Origin: a virus | Length of the DNA: 33,778 nucleotides | Virus record (IMG/VR): IMGVR_UViG_3300048065_000738 | Coordinates: 1-33,778 of that record | Direction: 5' to 3' (one strand) | In this document: positions 1-7,300 of the stretch, one piece after another | Numbering within the stretch: the stretch's first letter is position 1 | Layout of the letters: every line of letters starts with the position of its first letter | Notes under the pieces: generated by a model | What the model was told of the DNA's origin: nothing | Database searches by the model: none | The model's input: only the letters and a program-made list of their open reading frames with translations | Made by a program: the position numbers and the translations under genes

Positions 1-652
1 GAAACTCTGCTCGACTAGGTCTTTCACTACTAGCTGAAGTACCACCAGTTGCTCCGCCAGCACCCACTTTCTTGGGTTTCGCAAATTGTTTAGCAAACTC
101 AACGAGTGAGTTAGCCACTGACTTTCTATTGCCTTGTTCGTCTAGGTCAGGAACACCGTCCTTAACGGCATAAAACTCCCCATTAGACTCCTCTATCTCG
201 TACTCGTTATAGAACAGTTGTTCTACATAGTCTTGGCGTAAAGTCAGTTCATTATCTTGTTGAAGTGCACCAAACGCTGATTGAAACTCAGTGTTTATGC
301 GATTCTCCATTTGAGTCATCATGAGTTGCTCTTTTGCAGACTCAGCTTCTTGCTGGTACTGTTGCAATAGCTCACGCAACTTTTCAGACTCACCCTTCTC
401 TTCTTGCTTGGGTTGAAGTGTCTGTTGGATTAGCGAAAAAGCATCATCCAATGACTCAACGTTGTTTCCCAATAATTCAGAGAACTTTCCTACAACGTCC
501 TTTTCGACCTTACTTTTTCCTTCGTTGTATGCACCACGAAAGAACTTGTCTTTGTCGAATTCTGGTTGTTGTGATTGTACGGTGTTTTGTGAGGTTGTCT
601 CCTCTAGTGTTGAATCAGGAGCTTCAACTTGCTCTATGTTTTGTTCGCTCAT
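1..652 (-). CDS. Probable capsid scaffolding protein, partial (C-terminus beyond left edge)
   Basis: The frame is open from an ATG at 652 to base 1 with no stop, giving 217 residues. The product is rich in Glu, Gln, Lys and Asp, has a long helical and probably coiled-coil middle (about residues 75-130), and has no Cys or membrane segment. It starts 18 nt after the portal stop. A charged helical protein directly after portal and before capsid is the usual place of the scaffold, which guides procapsid assembly and then leaves. The role is inferred from position and composition, because no diagnostic motif is visible. If the genome is circular, the rest lies between this edge and the capsid fragment at the right edge. 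Confidence 0.7.
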   Translation of the reverse strand, partial: MSEQNIEQVEAPDSTLEETTSQNTVQSQQPEFDKDKFFRGAYNEGKSKVEKDVVGKFSELLGNNVESLDDAFSLIQQTLQPKQEEKGESEKLRELLQQYQQEAESAKEQLMMTQMENRINTEFQSAFGALQQDNELTLRQDYVEQLFYNEYEIEESNGEFYAVKDGVPDLDEQGNRKSVANSLVEFAKQFAKPKKVGAGGATGGTSASSERPSRAEF

Positions 653-670
653 AATGTGATTATAAGTTAA

Positions 671-2230
671 TTATTGCTCGCTTTGTGTTTCAATACCAAC
701 TTGTGCTTGGCGTTGAAGTTCTTCTTGTGGAAGAATATCCACTAAATTCCTTAAGTCAGTAGCCGTTTTGGGCATACCATAATCATCAAAATGTTGCATT
801 ACTTCTTCAATATCTTCTTGAGGCATGGAACGCTTGCGCATATATTCACTGGTCAACTTCTTGATGAGAGGTAGGGACATTGCGTGGTACTGCATTCCCT
901 CGGTAATGTCTTGGAATATCTCATCCGCACTAGACAAGTCGTAATGTTTCGAATAGGTTACACCGTATCCTTCGTAGTCCTCATCACGAACCTTAGCCAT
1001 TCTTCTAAGCACCTGCATCTCTATCATCTCCATGTCCATAGCGGTAGACGCTAGCAACCCTTGTTCCTCTACGTTATCGAACCTCTTAGCGGAGCCCGAT
1101 ACATTGCTCTTAACAATGGACTTGTCTCGAACCTGAGCCATAGAGAAGATGAGCGACATCAAATCACCAAAAATTACGTCTCTAAGGTGCTGAAGACCCT
1201 GCATATCTGCTTGATATAACATGTTACTAGGTATTTGCTGGTCATCAGGAATAATGATAGCCATACCCACACCCTCTTTGATGGTACGAGAGTCGTATTG
1301 ATCGTCATCAGCGACACCAGCTAGACTTCGAACAATGGAATCTGTGAGAACAGGAATAGGATGCCCGAACAGTTCAGAACCCTTCTTCAGGTCATAAAAC
1401 AACTCAGAAGAGGCTAGGTACATACCCTTAAGGGAATATCTACGAGGTTTACCTACAATGAACGAACTGTTAGCATCTGTCTGACCCTTGAGTAGCGTGG
1501 CTGGAACCTCTCCGAATGGATTAGGTATTTCCAGAGTCTTTTGTTTCTTCCCATTCTCTTCGATGTACACGCAGATGTACTCAGGTGTGTAGGCAGTCCA
1601 CTTATGCTTCTTAACGTTGTCTAGGTCATAATACATTTGCCTAGTAACAAGCAACGTGAGAGCGCCTTGCTTCACTTGAAAGTTCCATATTTCGTGGGGA
1701 CGCACAACAAAGTTATAAGGAACTACGTTGCCGTCTGTGTCGGTAACAGGGTTTCCGTTACCATCTATCATAAGATCGGTTACTACGGCACCGAATCCAA
1801 GAACCTCTTTCACGAAGAGAACCTTGTCTCGGTAAAACTCGGTGATAGAACACCCTGCATCATCAAAATTAGTTTCCTTCCACTTCCAGAAATCCTTGTT
1901 GTCAGGGTACATTCGGTTGACGTTGTTCTCGTCATAAATGCGCTGTTGTGCCGAGAAGAACTTCTGCTCCAGTGGGAACAACTTCATTCGACCTAAACGC
2001 TCTCTGTACTCTTCATCCGACTCAATGCTGCTCTGGTCAATGATATAGGACTTATCAGAAAAGACCGTGCTAGAAATGGCTGTGTACTCGTCATACTCCG
2101 CTTGAAACCAACTGTTCATGATTTTGGCTCGGTCAAGAACCACGCTATAATACGGGTGACGAGTTTCTTTCATTACGATGTCTTCGACAGCGTCTTTGGA
2201 TACGGAATATAACTTTGAGGTGTCTATCAT
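671..2230 (-). CDS. Phage portal protein
   Basis: This 519-residue protein has portal size and position, after the terminase genes and before the scaffold. The N-terminal part is mixed alpha/beta with a long charged helical stretch. The middle has a beta-rich wing-like segment with an Asp/Asn/Gly turn (about residues 160-175). The C-terminal third is helical with an acidic, Gln-rich tail. Portals form the dodecameric ring at the capsid vertex that docks the terminase and the tail. The start ATG overlaps the stop of the 39-aa gene by one base (TAATG), which implies translational coupling. The family is assigned from length, layout and neighbours rather than one motif. Confidence 0.85.
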   Translation of the reverse strand: MIDTSKLYSVSKDAVEDIVMKETRHPYYSVVLDRAKIMNSWFQAEYDEYTAISSTVFSDKSYIIDQSSIESDEEYRERLGRMKLFPLEQKFFSAQQRIYDENNVNRMYPDNKDFWKWKETNFDDAGCSITEFYRDKVLFVKEVLGFGAVVTDLMIDGNGNPVTDTDGNVVPYNFVVRPHEIWNFQVKQGALTLLVTRQMYYDLDNVKKHKWTAYTPEYICVYIEENGKKQKTLEIPNPFGEVPATLLKGQTDANSSFIVGKPRRYSLKGMYLASSELFYDLKKGSELFGHPIPVLTDSIVRSLAGVADDDQYDSRTIKEGVGMAIIIPDDQQIPSNMLYQADMQGLQHLRDVIFGDLMSLIFSMAQVRDKSIVKSNVSGSAKRFDNVEEQGLLASTAMDMEMIEMQVLRRMAKVRDEDYEGYGVTYSKHYDLSSADEIFQDITEGMQYHAMSLPLIKKLTSEYMRKRSMPQEDIEEVMQHFDDYGMPKTATDLRNLVDILPQEELQRQAQVGIETQSEQ

Positions 2231-2349
2231 TACTTTCTTGAGTATTGTAGGGCTATAGCGATAGCTTGTTGCTTCGTATAACCCTCTTTGATAAGTTGTC
2301 GAATGTTTTGCTGAATAATATTTGGTGAAGAACCACGCTGAAGAGGCAT
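2230..2349 (-). CDS. 39-aa conserved small phage protein
   Basis: The product starts MPLQRGSSPNII and ends in a helix with the pattern KEGYTKQQAIAIAL followed by a basic tail. Tiny phage proteins of the form MPL-x-KGSS...QAVAIA are widespread next to structural genes, and their function is unknown. The stop overlaps the portal start by one base, and the start lies 5 nt after the stop of the upstream 94-aa gene. Tight packing on both sides and the family pattern support a real gene despite its size. Confidence 0.7.
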   Translation of the reverse strand: MPLQRGSSPNIIQQNIRQLIKEGYTKQQAIAIALQYSRK

Positions 2350-2353
2350 AACG

Positions 2354-2638
2354 TTACCATTTTACTTTATCCGCCCAATATGCTGCTGACATACGTCCTT
2401 TGGCTATGTTCTTTGCGTGTCTAGCCTTAAAGGATTTGCGTCTAGCTTTTGCAGCCTCAGTCTTAGGGTTCTTGCCTGCACCTGATACACCCTGCTGACC
2501 AAAGCGTATGACCTTTACTTTGTTGCCCACTTTTGCTACTACAATATGAGACTTAGTAGGGTGACTTGGAGTCCGTTTAGGCTTGTTATAGCCACTTACT
2601 CCGTACCTTGTAAGTTTTGGGTCTTTTTTGCTACTCAT
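2354..2638 (-). CDS. Small basic protein of marine phages, unknown function
   Basis: From ATG 2638 the product is 94 aa, highly basic, beginning MSSKKDPK and ending with a KARHAKNIAKGRMSAAYW segment then DKVKW. Close relatives of this ending are, from memory, common in cyanophages and other large marine viruses; their role is unknown, though the charge suggests nucleic-acid or virion association. An earlier ATG at 2665 would add nine residues, but it lies upstream of the probable transcription start set by the promoter at 2646-2675, so 2638 is preferred. The mRNA would then be almost leaderless. Confidence 0.75.
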   Translation of the reverse strand: MSSKKDPKLTRYGVSGYNKPKRTPSHPTKSHIVVAKVGNKVKVIRFGQQGVSGAGKNPKTEAAKARRKSFKARHAKNIAKGRMSAAYWADKVKW

Positions 2639-2645
2639 GGTGTCA

Positions 2646-2675
2646 AAAATATACGTATATTCCATAAAGATTCAA
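2646..2675 (-). promoter_or_regulatory. Bacteroidota-type promoter for the 94-aa/39-aa/portal/scaffold genes
   Basis: On the minus strand TTG (2675-2673) is followed by 19 nt and then TATATTTT (2653-2646), close to the TTG/TAnnTTTG consensus. It would restart minus-strand transcription after the opposing plus-strand island. The -7 element lies within a 14-bp perfect palindrome (AATATACGTATATT, 2648-2661), which could be an operator. Confidence 0.5.
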
Positions 2676-2713
2676 TACTAAACTTAATAGCTATGAAGTA
2701 CAGAGAAGTAACC

Positions 2714-3232
2714 ATGGATAATACGTACAAGTTACAGATTATTGACTTTGCGGAAAAGTGCTATCGAACTAACAAAGCAGAATATAAAAGACGTGGTCAA
2801 GACAATCCTGGTAAGATTAAACAAGATATTTACTATGGTAAATTAGCTGAATACGCAGTATGGCTTACGTACACAGAAATGAATCAAGAGTGCACTCAGC
2901 CTGACGTAGGCATATACAAAAGCAGAAACAAGTCTTACGATGCCGACATGATCGTAAATAACGCTCATAACCTTCACGTTAAAAGTCAACTGTTACAAAC
3001 GGCTAATCAATTCGGTCTTTCATGGATGTTTCAGAAGAACGATCCATTAGTCAAAAGTCCATTACTATCCGACTACGTCGTATTGTGTTTAACAATAAAC
3101 ACTAACAAAGTTAGGGTGTATGAGCCTATTAAGGCAAAAGATTTAGTCAAAAAGTACAAAAAACCTAAAAAGAAACAGCTACAGTCTACAAAGTTGGCTT
3201 TGTACGGTAAAGATATTGGTATTGAACTTTAG
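2714..3232 (+). CDS. Putative PD-(D/E)XK-like nuclease on the plus-strand island
   Basis: From ATG 2714 the product has 172 residues; ATG 2693 would add seven. A helix with Glu (GKLAEYAV) is followed by a YDAD segment and then a strand ending HVKSQ. This order resembles the E...D...xVK core of restriction-endonuclease-fold enzymes, although the usual acidic residue before x-K is replaced here (HVK), so activity is uncertain. The C-terminus is very basic (VKKYKKPKKKQ). It and the next gene are the only plus-strand genes inside the minus-strand packaging module, which suggests a cargo insertion. Nuclease assignment is an inference from the motif pattern. Confidence 0.5.
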   Translation: MDNTYKLQIIDFAEKCYRTNKAEYKRRGQDNPGKIKQDIYYGKLAEYAVWLTYTEMNQECTQPDVGIYKSRNKSYDADMIVNNAHNLHVKSQLLQTANQFGLSWMFQKNDPLVKSPLLSDYVVLCLTINTNKVRVYEPIKAKDLVKKYKKPKKKQLQSTKLALYGKDIGIEL

Positions 3233-3261
3233 GGTGATTCAGTCATAAGTTTGACGCAATC

Positions 3262-3645
3262 ATGGCAAACACTCCAGCAAAACCAGCCCTATACAGCCGA
3301 GTTAAATCTGAGGCTAAACGTAAGTTCAAGATATTCCCTAGTGCGTATGCTTCTGCGTGGATAGTAAAGGAATACAAGAAAAGGGGTGGAACGTACAAAG
3401 GCAAAAAGTCAGGTACAACTGGTGTAGCCCGATGGATGAAAGAAAAGTGGAAGACCCAAGACGGACAGGCTTGTGGCTCTGCTAAATTTAAAGGAGTGAA
3501 GAAGTGTCGACCTACCGTTAAGGTTTCCTCTAAGACCCCAGTAACGTGGCAAGAACTGCGTAAGCGTGGCGAGGGTAAGAAAGCAGTACGTGAAAAGAGA
3601 CGGGTTGGTATGGGTAAACGAGCTAAATCTATAAAGAGAAGTTAG
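3262..3645 (+). CDS. DUF5872-like basic protein
   Basis: The 127-aa product carries the pattern PALYSRVKSEAKRKFKIFPS-AYASAW-IVKEYKKRGG, then a Trp-rich middle, a two-Cys segment (about residues 72-82) and VSSKTPVTW. This matches what I recall of the DUF5872 family in marine phages and giant viruses. It is strongly basic, ending in Lys/Arg-rich sequence. The function is unknown; DNA or virion association is plausible. It follows the nuclease-like gene by 29 nt and its stop overlaps the convergent terminase-nuclease stop by 4 nt, leaving no room for a terminator. Confidence 0.7.
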   Translation: MANTPAKPALYSRVKSEAKRKFKIFPSAYASAWIVKEYKKRGGTYKGKKSGTTGVARWMKEKWKTQDGQACGSAKFKGVKKCRPTVKVSSKTPVTWQELRKRGEGKKAVREKRRVGMGKRAKSIKRS

Positions 3646-4427
3646 CGGAGCACATACATAGGGGAGGCGGAGCCTCTCTCATTACGCCAGATAGCGTAAT
3701 CAGTAGCATCGGACATGTGACCCCTGTCGCCATTGTCGATTTTTAGCCCTTTATCATTAACGATGGAATACATATAGTCTTTTATGACGTGTTCGCAGCG
3801 TGTGTTTACAAGCAATCTACGCTCCCCATTGGTTCCAGCGTAAATTACGTTGTTTACCTTGTCTACACGCACCTTTCTCTTAGGATTTTGGATGTCTAGC
3901 TCGTTTTTATACAAAATATCGTTCTCCTCAAAGACTTCTCGCACGTAGTCCCAGTCATTTTTGCCTACACGACCATAATTGCCACTTTTTTGGTTGGAAG
4001 TGTTGTCTCCAGCTAATAAAACCTTTGAGATGCCCCATTTATTTAGTAATTCTACCGCTTTTAGGGCTTGCTCGGTGGTTAAAGCCTCTTTGGAGAAGAT
4101 TTCATCGAAAATAATATACTGCTTAAGCCCATTACGAGCTCTTTTAACTTGGAGAAGAGCCCAACAATGAGGAGACCTGTTGAAATCAGCACAAAGCCAG
4201 ACAGGATAGCCAGGATCGTAATCAAGAGCCGTAAGATTCCCATCAGGGTAGTGATTGTATCCGTCAAAGTGTTTATAAGCCTTTCTCGTTGGGTCATCTG
4301 TTTCCTCGCTCATTTCGTATCCAAGTTTATACGACAGAAAGTCCATCGCTTCCTCTTGGAGTAGCCGTTGTTTACTGTGATTAGTTTCCCATAAGGGAAT
4401 GTCCCAGATCTTATCCGGTTCTCTCAT
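3642..4427 (-). CDS. terL-C: Large terminase, nuclease half (separate gene)
   Basis: This 261-aa ORF has the RNase-H-like nuclease of large terminases. It shows an acidic residue after a hydrophobic strand (WLCADFN, D81), a second acidic pair (IIFDEIF, D108/E109), a third (LLAGDNT, D141) and a late HMSDATDYAIW (D240/D243). Residues 8-50 match the linker that normally joins ATPase and nuclease (PLWETNHSK, then a helix). The enzyme cuts concatemeric DNA during packaging. It lacks any ATPase motif, which is found in the separate gene at 4753-5565. Its ATG overlaps the stop of the resolvase-like gene by 4 nt (ATGA), so the three genes are probably translated together. Confidence 0.85.
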   Translation of the reverse strand: MREPDKIWDIPLWETNHSKQRLLQEEAMDFLSYKLGYEMSEETDDPTRKAYKHFDGYNHYPDGNLTALDYDPGYPVWLCADFNRSPHCWALLQVKRARNGLKQYIIFDEIFSKEALTTEQALKAVELLNKWGISKVLLAGDNTSNQKSGNYGRVGKNDWDYVREVFEENDILYKNELDIQNPKRKVRVDKVNNVIYAGTNGERRLLVNTRCEHVIKDYMYSIVNDKGLKIDNGDRGHMSDATDYAIWRNERGSASPMYVLR

Positions 4428-4771
4428 AACCTACTAAATAATGTTTGCATGACAGCACCGCTTTCAATAAAGTAGACAGGCACACCTGCATCGTCACCCT
4501 CCGCTATTAAGGACATTGCACCTGAATGGTGCTGGTGTAATGTTTTAAGGTCGTATGTCAGGATTGCCCATCCATTTTTTCCGCATTCTTTTATAATTTC
4601 GTGTATCGCCTTAGAGTTTTTGTGCTTGGCTAATATTTCCCACTTTTGACCGACAAGTTCAGCTTCTATCATATCCAGAAACTCATCCATCTTATTTTTT
4701 ATTTGATTTATTTCCTCTTGCTGTACCTTTAGCCCGAACCGAGCGTACATAACTACTTTAGGTTGTTCCAT
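4424..4771 (-). CDS. Serine-resolvase-fold protein with catalytic residues lost, lying between the terminase halves
   Basis: The 115-aa protein resembles the N-terminal domain of resolvase/invertase recombinases: VVMYARFG...QQ at the start, and GWAILTYDLKTL then DAGVPVYFIESG at the end, as in YARVS..QQ, VILVKKLDRL and GVSIRFIDDG of gamma-delta resolvase. The catalytic Ser position holds Gly (YARFG, G13), and the LDRLxR arginines are replaced (LKTLHQ). There is no C-terminal DNA-binding domain. It should therefore not recombine DNA. It overlaps the ATPase gene by 19 nt and the nuclease gene by 4 nt, so it is probably co-translated with both. A role as terminase bridge or third subunit is inference. 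The fold is assigned by eye only. Confidence 0.6.
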   Translation of the reverse strand: MEQPKVVMYARFGLKVQQEEINQIKNKMDEFLDMIEAELVGQKWEILAKHKNSKAIHEIIKECGKNGWAILTYDLKTLHQHHSGAMSLIAEGDDAGVPVYFIESGAVMQTLFSRL

Positions 4772-5565
4772 TCTTCCACCTTATATCCTGATTTATCTTC
4801 TTTTACCGAAATCTGAAGCACATTGAATATGCCCGACTTCATTAACCGACTATTAGCGTCATTAGGATGGTATGGTGTACACACGCTTAAAACAATACCT
4901 TTGTCGTGTACACGCTTAATCCAAGTGTTCGATACCTTATTCCAAACCGTTTCTCTACGAGCCGTAGATATACGATCTTCATCGTTGCACACATCATCAA
5001 GGATCAAAACACCAGCTCGTTGTCCCGTAGTTTGGGTTAGTACAGCATACGCTTCGTAGGTAGGATTACCAGTGCGGTTACGACTACTTACTATAATCCT
5101 TTGCGTAGACCCTGTATCGGTACGGTCAAACTCTACCGGATTAAAGTTGTGCTCCTTGCACCAGTACCGGTACATATCACTTTGAAACAAGGCTCTTAGA
5201 GACAATATTCTTTTCGTGGAGATGCCACCGTCTGCCGATACTATTAGGGTTTCTAGCTCGTGCTTACGTGTGGTCATGTATGCAGACAGACCAATGGGAA
5301 CTTGTTGGGACTTTCCCGTGTTGTAGGGCGCTCTAATCAATCCATTGAGACGAGCGTTCTTGGATAGCGCCTGTTGCTCCCAGTCATAGATGCCTTGCTG
5401 CATCGTGTGATGAATCTGAGCTTGGGTTACCTTAAACCCATCTTGATCAGCTAAACAGTTTTCGATAAAAGAATTACGTAGGTCTAGCGAGTCAGGGGGT
5501 GGCTCGTGTCCTACGACATTGACTAATAAGTCTGACCAGTTATTCTTTTTCGGTTTTTGGCTCAT
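4753..5565 (-). CDS. terL-N: Large terminase, ATPase half (separate gene)
   Basis: From ATG 5565 the product is 270 aa (start MSQKPKKNN). It holds a Walker A variant RAPYNTGKS (78-86), Walker B VLILDDV (186-192) and a coupling motif SVCTPYHPND (227-236), so it is the packaging motor. It stops right after the ATPase fold (...VEEWNNLK), where an intact large terminase would continue into the nuclease; that half is a separate ORF. Complete terminases are usually 420-600 aa, and this plus the 261-aa nuclease totals 531. An upstream in-frame start at 5625 would overlap the Zn-finger gene by 86 nt rather than 26, so 5565 is preferred. Confidence 0.85.
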   Translation of the reverse strand: MSQKPKKNNWSDLLVNVVGHEPPPDSLDLRNSFIENCLADQDGFKVTQAQIHHTMQQGIYDWEQQALSKNARLNGLIRAPYNTGKSQQVPIGLSAYMTTRKHELETLIVSADGGISTKRILSLRALFQSDMYRYWCKEHNFNPVEFDRTDTGSTQRIIVSSRNRTGNPTYEAYAVLTQTTGQRAGVLILDDVCNDEDRISTARRETVWNKVSNTWIKRVHDKGIVLSVCTPYHPNDANSRLMKSGIFNVLQISVKEDKSGYKVEEWNNLK

Positions 5566-5737
5566 AGGCTCGTTTGCATATGGGGCACTGCACCTCGCAC
5601 CGCTTATCAGTAGATACTTCACCAAGACACTTAAATATGCGTGCTTTGTTTTTTAGGGGTACGGGCTTAGGTATAAAGTTTTCTTTCATTTCAGGAAATA
5701 TGTAGCGTTTAATGTTATTTGAGCTTGAGCCGTTCAT
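5540..5737 (-). CDS. 65-aa Cys-containing, probable zinc-finger protein
   Basis: The protein is basic and has a C-terminal Cys group: KCLG at about residue 37, one more Cys near 48, then CPIC. The CPIC knuckle suggests a small zinc-binding fold. It overlaps both neighbours (23 nt with the coiled-coil gene, 26 nt with the terminase ATPase gene), so it belongs to the packaging operon. Its function is not recognised. An HNH nuclease would also need His/Asn motifs, which are not visible. Confidence 0.6.
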   Translation of the reverse strand: MNGSSSNNIKRYIFPEMKENFIPKPVPLKNKARIFKCLGEVSTDKRCEVQCPICKRAYEPKTEKE

Positions 5738-6026
5738 TCTCTTTCTCCAAGAATTCGACTTTAATCCTTAACGCAGATACTTCCTCTGTTAGCTTTAATA
5801 TTTGACTTCGTAACTCATCCTTTTCATCAGATGAATCTTCTAATAAGTTCTCGAGGTTACGAACCCTATTCTTTAGGTCGTCACGATACTGAATCGTGTC
5901 ACTATTATTGGTTTCGTTTTCTCTTTGCTCAGCCTTTATTTTAAGCCTAGCTTCAAAGAACTTCCAGACCCCAGCGGAGCCTAGTACAGTTGCGAGCGTA
6001 ATAACAATTTGCGTGATGTTATCCAT
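5715..6026 (-). CDS. Membrane-anchored coiled-coil protein, spanin-like
   Basis: The 103-aa product has an N-terminal hydrophobic segment (about residues 6-24, ITQIVITLATVLGSAGVW) followed by a charged coiled coil to the C-terminus with heptad-like Leu spacing (LKNRVRNLENLL, LKLTEEVSALRIKVEFLEKE). This layout fits an inner-membrane spanin, which with an outer-membrane lipoprotein disrupts the Gram-negative envelope. Similar proteins are common in flavobacterial phages. The 41-aa gene two positions upstream could be the partner. The function is inferred from topology. Confidence 0.6.
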   Translation of the reverse strand: MDNITQIVITLATVLGSAGVWKFFEARLKIKAEQRENETNNSDTIQYRDDLKNRVRNLENLLEDSSDEKDELRSQILKLTEEVSALRIKVEFLEKENERLKLK

Positions 6027-6399
6027 TGTTTTTTTTATATATTTTTTCTCTCGATAATCTGGACATACTACCGAAAGCAGCTATTATAAATAAGAACCAC
6101 CCGTAGTGTGTTGGACTAGGGAAGCCTATAGTTAAAAAATACATAACCGCTGACGCTAAGTACACACCTAGGCAAATCATAGAGGCTCGCACTCTACAAT
6201 CTATCTCGTCAGAAGCCACGCAAATCATTTGATGAATACCCGACACAGCAGGTATCAAAGAAAGAAACAAACCAGTGCCAACCTCCATGCTCAATGCAAA
6301 TGGAACCATAAAGATATTAGCCAGCGCAAGGATAATCTCCGTTGGTTGATTGTCAGAGTACATCCATACCTGACGTAGGCGTAATAACTTCATCTTCAT
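6019..6399 (-). CDS. Four-helix membrane protein, possible holin
   Basis: The 126-aa product has about four hydrophobic segments (roughly residues 22-36, 42-58, 72-90 and 98-112) and a basic C-terminus ending KIYKKNNG. Size and topology would suit a holin or another envelope protein, and it sits between a possible lipoprotein and a coiled-coil spanin-like gene. No family is recognised. Its ATG overlaps the upstream stop (TAATG), showing tight coupling. A second ATG two codons later is also possible. Confidence 0.55.
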   Translation of the reverse strand: MKMKLLRLRQVWMYSDNQPTEIILALANIFMVPFALSMEVGTGLFLSLIPAVSGIHQMICVASDEIDCRVRASMICLGVYLASAVMYFLTIGFPSPTHYGWFLFIIAAFGSMSRLSREKIYKKNNG

Positions 6400-6524
6400 T
6401 AAAAACAGATTGAGTTGCAGATTGTCGATGGGTCTGTCGTTAAGGAGTTACAGGATGCGCCTAAGATAAAGCACCCTATAAACTCGGTCAATACGACAAT
6501 GCACATCGGTACTAACTTTTTCAT
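6399..6524 (-). CDS. 41-aa secreted or lipoprotein-like peptide
   Basis: The sequence starts MKK and continues with a hydrophobic stretch ending ILGASC, then a short polar tail with two more Cys. It looks like a signal peptide with a cysteine near a possible lipoprotein cleavage site, although the -3 residue (Gly) is not ideal for a lipobox. Start and stop overlap the neighbouring genes (ATGA with the small terminase, TAATG with the next gene), which strongly supports translation. An outer-membrane spanin partner of the coiled-coil gene is an attractive inference, not shown. Confidence 0.55.
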   Translation of the reverse strand: MKKLVPMCIVVLTEFIGCFILGASCNSLTTDPSTICNSICF

Positions 6525-7075
6525 AAAATCTCGTAGTCCGCCTCTATTGACTCCATACGCTGCGCAAATTCCCTGAGTTGATCTACATCCAAGAAGTCCT
6601 GAAGCACTTGTAGCGTTTGTTCTCGAACCTTGTTCTTATACTCAATAATAATGGCTGGTTCGTTACTGAGCTCTTTGCGCACGTCATGCAAATCCTTCAT
6701 GATCTTACTCAAATCCTTTGGATGAATCGAGTCCAGGTCAGGATGGTTCTCTAATAGGCTCGTAATCTTGATGAGCATAAACTCTACCTTTGCAGATAGC
6801 TTCTCTTTTCGCTCCTCTAGCGTTCCAATGAGCTGAAGGGTGTTACGGTATTGGTTTAGGTCTTTTAGGACGTTAGGATCGAAATTTGACTCGCTTCTTA
6901 CTTGCTGGACTTGTTGTTCTATAACAATCTGCTTATCCAACTCTTCACGCTCCGACCTCCAGTTGTAAATGCTTTGTCTAGAAACACCCCATTTTTCAGC
7001 TACTTTAGACACATTGCCTAATATGTCTATATCGTTCAGTATCTGGATCTTTTCTTTGGTCGTAAAATCACTCAT
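6521..7075 (-). CDS. terS: Probable small terminase subunit
   Basis: The 184-aa protein has an N-terminal helix-turn-helix (about residues 8-45: TKEKIQILNDI..., VSKVAEKWGVSRQSIYNWR) and then long helices with coiled-coil character (90-170). A DNA-binding HTH plus an oligomerising helical region is the layout of small terminases, which recognise the packaging start site. It lies at the head of the packaging genes, behind the late promoter. Its start overlaps the stop of the 59-aa gene by 8 nt. A general regulator with the same HTH is the alternative. Confidence 0.7.
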   Translation of the reverse strand: MSDFTTKEKIQILNDIDILGNVSKVAEKWGVSRQSIYNWRSEREELDKQIVIEQQVQQVRSESNFDPNVLKDLNQYRNTLQLIGTLEERKEKLSAKVEFMLIKITSLLENHPDLDSIHPKDLSKIMKDLHDVRKELSNEPAIIIEYKNKVREQTLQVLQDFLDVDQLREFAQRMESIEADYEIL

Positions 7076-7247
7076 CGTTCCATCCGTGTTTTTTAACGTA
7101 TTCCTTGATTGATTCTATCCTATTAAAGATATAGTTCGGCAATTTATCCGACATAGAAGGGATCGCATGCAGGCATTCTATGACTACTTTAACCTCCTCC
7201 AACAACTCCTCACGACTGCTTATTTCTTGCTTTTTGTGCCAGGGCAT
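7068..7247 (-). CDS. 59-aa protein at the head of the packaging operon
   Basis: The product (start MPWHKKQEISS) is helical and charged, with a Glu/Leu-rich segment in the first half and a basic C-terminal helix (IKEYVKKHGWNDE). The family is not recognised. It is the first gene after the late promoter (ATG about 15 nt from the expected transcription start) and overlaps the small terminase start by 8 nt. That position and coupling support a real gene. Confidence 0.6.
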   Translation of the reverse strand: MPWHKKQEISSREELLEEVKVVIECLHAIPSMSDKLPNYIFNRIESIKEYVKKHGWNDE

Positions 7248-7268
7248 AATGGTAAAAATTTAAGTTGA

Positions 7269-7300
7269 CAAACTATAGATAGAAATTTCTAGAAATGCAA
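7269..7300 (-). promoter_or_regulatory. Candidate late promoter of the packaging/structural operon
   Basis: On the minus strand TTG (7300-7298) is followed by exactly 20 nt and TATAGTTTG (7277-7269), an approximate TAnnTTTG element. The spacer holds two overlapping palindromes, AGAAATTTCT (7281-7290) and ATTTCTAGAAAT (7285-7296), so a regulator bound there would sit on the core promoter. Confidence 0.55.

Noticed and set aside
2652-2659. Plus-strand promoter for the island (TTG-N21-TACGTATA)
   Set aside because: The -7 element lacks TTTG and the match is weak; the minus-strand promoter in the same place is much better.
3979-4364. ORFs overlapping the terminase nuclease gene
   Set aside because: Shadows: the nuclease frame has conserved catalytic residues throughout.
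4424-4771. Active serine recombinase / integrase
   Set aside because: The catalytic Ser and the key arginines are missing and there is no DNA-binding domain.
3642-5565. Sequencing frameshift as the cause of the split terminase
   Set aside because: A single indel cannot explain it, because a complete 115-aa ORF with its own start, overlap coupling and a recognisable fold lies between the halves.
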